Shown piece after piece: positions 61,965-64,000 of a DNA stretch of 64,000 nucleotides. The stretch's first letter is position 1. Every line of letters starts with the position of its first letter. The stretch lies in the NCBI GenBank assembly GCA_016713115.1, contig JADJPU010000001.1, positions 992,001 to 1,056,000 of the forward strand, given 5' to 3'. Position numbers and translations under genes: made by a program. The stretch is from Cellvibrionales bacterium (GTDB lineage: Bacteria; Pseudomonadota; Gammaproteobacteria; Pseudomonadales; UBA7239). The notes under the pieces are model-generated. The model ran no database searches. It was not told the DNA's origin and saw only the letters and a program-made list of their open reading frames with translations.

Positions 61965-62315
61965 CTAGAGTAACTCTATGCCAAAGCGACGAACAATGAC
62001 CGCAAACAAAGCAAAACTACTGCCGGTAATAAACACGCAAGTTAACAAACTAGGCCAAAAACCGTAACGCGGCAACAGCGCTGGAAACACAAGGAACATA
62101 GGAAGCGTGGGAACAACGTACCAAAATGTGTACCACGCGTGATTAGCAATTTTGGAAGATGGCTGGTTTTCAACATATAACCAAATTAACGTAAGAATTG
62201 TAACCAGTGGCAACGCCGCCACTAAGCCACCCAATTTGTCACTGCGCTTTGCCAGTTCAGACACAAGCACGACAACTGCGGCTGTAATGAAATACTTGGT
62301 AAAAATCCAGGACAT
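61965..62315 (-). CDS. DUF3147 family membrane protein, cassette copy 2
   Basis: 116 residues, four hydrophobic segments; close paralogue of the 50035 gene with changes such as MSWIF for MSWLF and FPALLPRYG for FPIMLPRYG. The spacer after the attC core is also shared, so an entire cassette was copied and then diverged. Confidence 0.8.
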   Translation of the reverse strand: MSWIFTKYFITAAVVVLVSELAKRSDKLGGLVAALPLVTILTLIWLYVENQPSSKIANHAWYTFWYVVPTLPMFLVFPALLPRYGFWPSLLTCVFITGSSFALFAVIVRRFGIELL

Positions 62316-62331
62316 GGTTTTCCTCTTTGAC

Positions 62332-62439
62332 GCCTAACGCAGAGCTAAGGGGCAGACACAAGCGGCGCATATAATGCGAAGCATGCGCCGGTTGAGGCTG
62401 TCCAGCCGCGAAGCCGCGACCTTGAGCGACTTGTTATGT
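62332..62439 (-). other. attC site 37 (leftward), 108 bp
   Basis: Cores GCCTAAC / GTTATGT. Confidence 0.92.
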
Positions 62440-62445
62440 GATGCG

Positions 62446-62685
62446 CTAGCTGCCATTTTCTCTTCCTGCTTGGCGTGACCTAGTTACAAGAAAAATTGTA
62501 TATAAAACTGGTACGCCAAATACCCAAACTACAAAGAGTAGGTTATTCCACCACGGCTCATTTGTTCCGCAGTTGTCTACTGCACATTGACCGCCCCAAC
62601 CAAATAACTTAAATGAAATCGCAATTGATACAGGCAACCAGATTAACCATGTTACGAAAATTGCGGTTATTTTTCTGAATGACAT
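62446..62685 (-). CDS. Small two-pass membrane protein (cassette)
   Basis: 79 residues from ATG 62685 (AGGAAA upstream). Two hydrophobic segments (ITAIFVTWLIWLPVSIAISF; NLLFVVWVFGVPVLYTIFLV) joined by a loop with two Cys (GGQCAVDNCGTN). Family not recognised. Confidence 0.65.
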   Translation of the reverse strand: MSFRKITAIFVTWLIWLPVSIAISFKLFGWGGQCAVDNCGTNEPWWNNLLFVVWVFGVPVLYTIFLVTRSRQAGRENGS

Positions 62686-62703
62686 GCTCAATTTCCTAGC
62701 AGC

Positions 62704-62780
62704 ACATAACGTTGGAGCTAAGCGGCGCAGTGACAGGCCAAAGGCCTGACACTGTGTCCGACTTGAGCGAGTTGTTAGCC
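62704..62780 (-). other. attC site 38 (leftward), 77 bp, short class
   Basis: Cores ACATAAC / GTTAGCC with an AGGCC-GGCCT hairpin. Confidence 0.88.
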
Positions 62781-63353
62781 TGCCAGTGGTACATCTGGTA
62801 GGTTTGCATGAACTTCTACCACATCAGTGAACTGTTCAAGGGTAGAAATTACTATAGGCAACGGTTCTGGCCAAATTTCAGGTAAATCACGCTCTTGGTG
62901 CTCACGAATAGGGAATGCGAGTGATTCTATGGGTGGGCAGAATTCAGCAGATACACCAGATTTATTACCCCGTGCATCAATGCGGTACCAGCCGTACCCA
63001 TTAAGGAAGACGGCATTCAGGCCATGAAGGCAGTAAGGCGCACCTGAGTCACCTACCGAAAGGCGCTGATAGCAGAGGCCTGAAGGGATGCCATTGGCGC
63101 GTAGTAAGGCAGCTAGAAGATGGCTCTTGGCATAGCAATAACCAGTGCCATTAATCAGTACATCAGATGCTTTGCAGGTTACAGGGTTTCGTTTGTAGTC
63201 CCAGCTGTGCTGAATCTCATCCCGCACAAACTCAAAGCACGATTTAGCCAGCTCCACTTCCCCGGAAGCAGTTTGGGCTAATGCAGCTGCTTTGCCGGCA
63301 ACAAGTGGATGGTCAAAGTCTATGTATTTGCTATGTGCTAGAAATTTATTCAT
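62775..63353 (-). CDS. Transglutaminase-like protein (cassette)
   Basis: 192 residues with a transglutaminase-core pattern: GTGYCYAKSHLLAALLRANGIP (nucleophile Cys), HGLNAVFLNGYGWYRIDARG (His and Asp of the triad). Such domains are often cysteine proteases or amidases. No signal peptide. Substrate unknown. Stop overlaps attC 38. Confidence 0.82.
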   Translation of the reverse strand: MNKFLAHSKYIDFDHPLVAGKAAALAQTASGEVELAKSCFEFVRDEIQHSWDYKRNPVTCKASDVLINGTGYCYAKSHLLAALLRANGIPSGLCYQRLSVGDSGAPYCLHGLNAVFLNGYGWYRIDARGNKSGVSAEFCPPIESLAFPIREHQERDLPEIWPEPLPIVISTLEQFTDVVEVHANLPDVPLAG

Positions 63354-63363
63354 GACGAAATAA

Positions 63364-63444
63364 GGCTAACGACAAGCTAAGGGGCGAGCAGCGACGCTGC
63401 GAGTCCAGTGAGCGCAGCGAACGACCTTGAGCGACTTGTTATGC
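63364..63444 (-). other. attC site 39 (leftward), 81 bp, short class
   Basis: Cores GGCTAAC / GTTATGC. Confidence 0.89.
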
Positions 63445-63748
63445 ATAAGCGATGCTGTAGCTACAAAGCAATTCATTTGCAACACGCAACTCCCCTTCTA
63501 TTATTTTTCAGCACGCACAAAAGTTGCGTGCTACCTGACAAAGAACTTACCAGAAAACTCTTGAAAGGAAAACGTGCGGAACGCTCTGTGCGAAGGATTT
63601 ACTTTCAAACACCGCAACGCTCGCGCTTTCTGACAAAGGACTGCTTTCCGTTACTGCTTAATTTCAAAGCGTTTTACTTTAATTGGAAAACGCGGAACAA
63701 CTTAACTTTTTCTACTGGCACAAAATTCAAAAAACATTTTCGCTTGGT
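63445..63748. other. Cassette without a convincing leftward gene
   Basis: About 300 bases between attC 39 and 40. No leftward ORF of note. A rightward frame (ATG 63441 inside a frame open 63408-63866) spans the cassette and both attC sites; its basic, low-complexity product and wrong polarity make it doubtful. Contains a short inverted repeat ACGCACAAAAGTTGCGTG near 63513. Confidence 0.4.
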
Positions 63749-63868
63749 GCATAACACGGGAGTTAAGCGGGTGAGTGTAGCGCACAAAGTGCGCGCAACG
63801 CTTTTGGCGGCGAATAACATGCGAAGCATGCGCCGACCAAAACAGTCCGCTTTAACGACTTGTTAGAT
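63749..63868 (-). other. attC site 40 (leftward), 120 bp, diverged
   Basis: Cores GCATAAC / GTTAGAT; arms diverged from the rest (ACACGGGAGTTAAGCGGG; GCTTTAACGACTTG) but the hairpin GCATGCGAAGCATGC is kept. Last attC in the window; the 132 bases after it show no gene. Confidence 0.82.
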
Positions 63869-64000
63869 GACGACCAAGTGCCATCTACCACTAAAGCTCG
63901 CTTGCTCATCGTTCGGCCTTTTCGTAGTGACTACGGCAAATCTCGGAAAAACAGCACAGTGCAGATTTAAAAGCTCACTACCCTGTGGTCAGGCTTGACG

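Noticed and set aside
37160..63868. CRISPR array or tRNA cluster as explanation for the regularly spaced palindromic repeats
   Set aside because: Repeats are 77-120 bases with integron core sites at both ends and genes between them; no cloverleaf or short spacers.

Overview
The window is chromosomal DNA of a gammaproteobacterium, most likely near Pseudomonadales/Cellvibrionales. Two gene orders point there: argH divergent from an algZ-algR pair, and fur / bamE / rnfH-ratA / smpB, both as in Pseudomonas. The Fur protein also lacks the usual first CxxC pair, as in pseudomonads. This placement is an inference from synteny and protein features; there is no rRNA in the window.

Region by region. 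(1) 1-2459: a pyridoxal/ribosome-maturation cluster (pdxA 3' end, rsmA, apaG, apaH) with overlapping genes. (2) 2460-8290: an insertion holding a 1492-residue SF1 helicase with a C-terminal Vsr/DUF559-like nuclease domain (defence candidate) and a Fic AMP-transferase with a large palindrome upstream. (3) 8300-13276: argH, algZ-algR, an RluA-type pseudouridine synthase and trmO. (4) 13308-26490: a leftward type I secretion locus: periplasmic protein, C39-like-domain ABC exporter, HlyD adaptor, three AT-richer membrane/lipoprotein genes, and a 2335-residue RTX protein with a lipase-like N-terminus. (5) 26622-31375: an old IS relic, a second Fic gene with its own palindrome, and the dTDP-rhamnose operon rfbBACD, with rfbD frameshifted. 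(6) 31520-34202: gtrA, fur, bamE, rnfH, ratA, smpB. (7) 34240-35722: a TumE/TumA toxin-antitoxin pair and a decayed PDZ lipoprotein gene cut by an IS3-family element.

(8) 37005-63868 is a large chromosomal (sedentary) integron cassette array. I find 40 attC sites, 11 pointing right (37160-43549) and 29 pointing left (45228-63868). Each lies between a RYYYAAC-type and a GTTRRRY-type core and most enclose one small gene. Cassettes carry an OXA-2-like class D beta-lactamase, a TIR-domain protein, three near-identical pyrimidine-dimer glycosylases, an HNH nuclease, an HsdR-N-like nuclease, a GNAT acetyltransferase, a tautomerase, a transglutaminase-like protein, DUF4304, DUF2071, DUF169 and two DUF3147 proteins, many small lipoproteins and membrane proteins, and five copies of an ORF-poor repeat cassette. 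No integron integrase or attI is in the window; the polarity of the larger block predicts it beyond the right end.

(9) Mobile elements have reshaped the array. Three near-identical 1.28-kb IS3-family copies lie at 35723, 43842 and 45640, plus the relic at 26622, and an IS21-family element lies at 47209-49741. Array polarity flips exactly at the inverted IS copy at 43842-45125. Only the 45640 copy has a clear target duplication (GATA), and removing it restores the cassette gene it interrupts.
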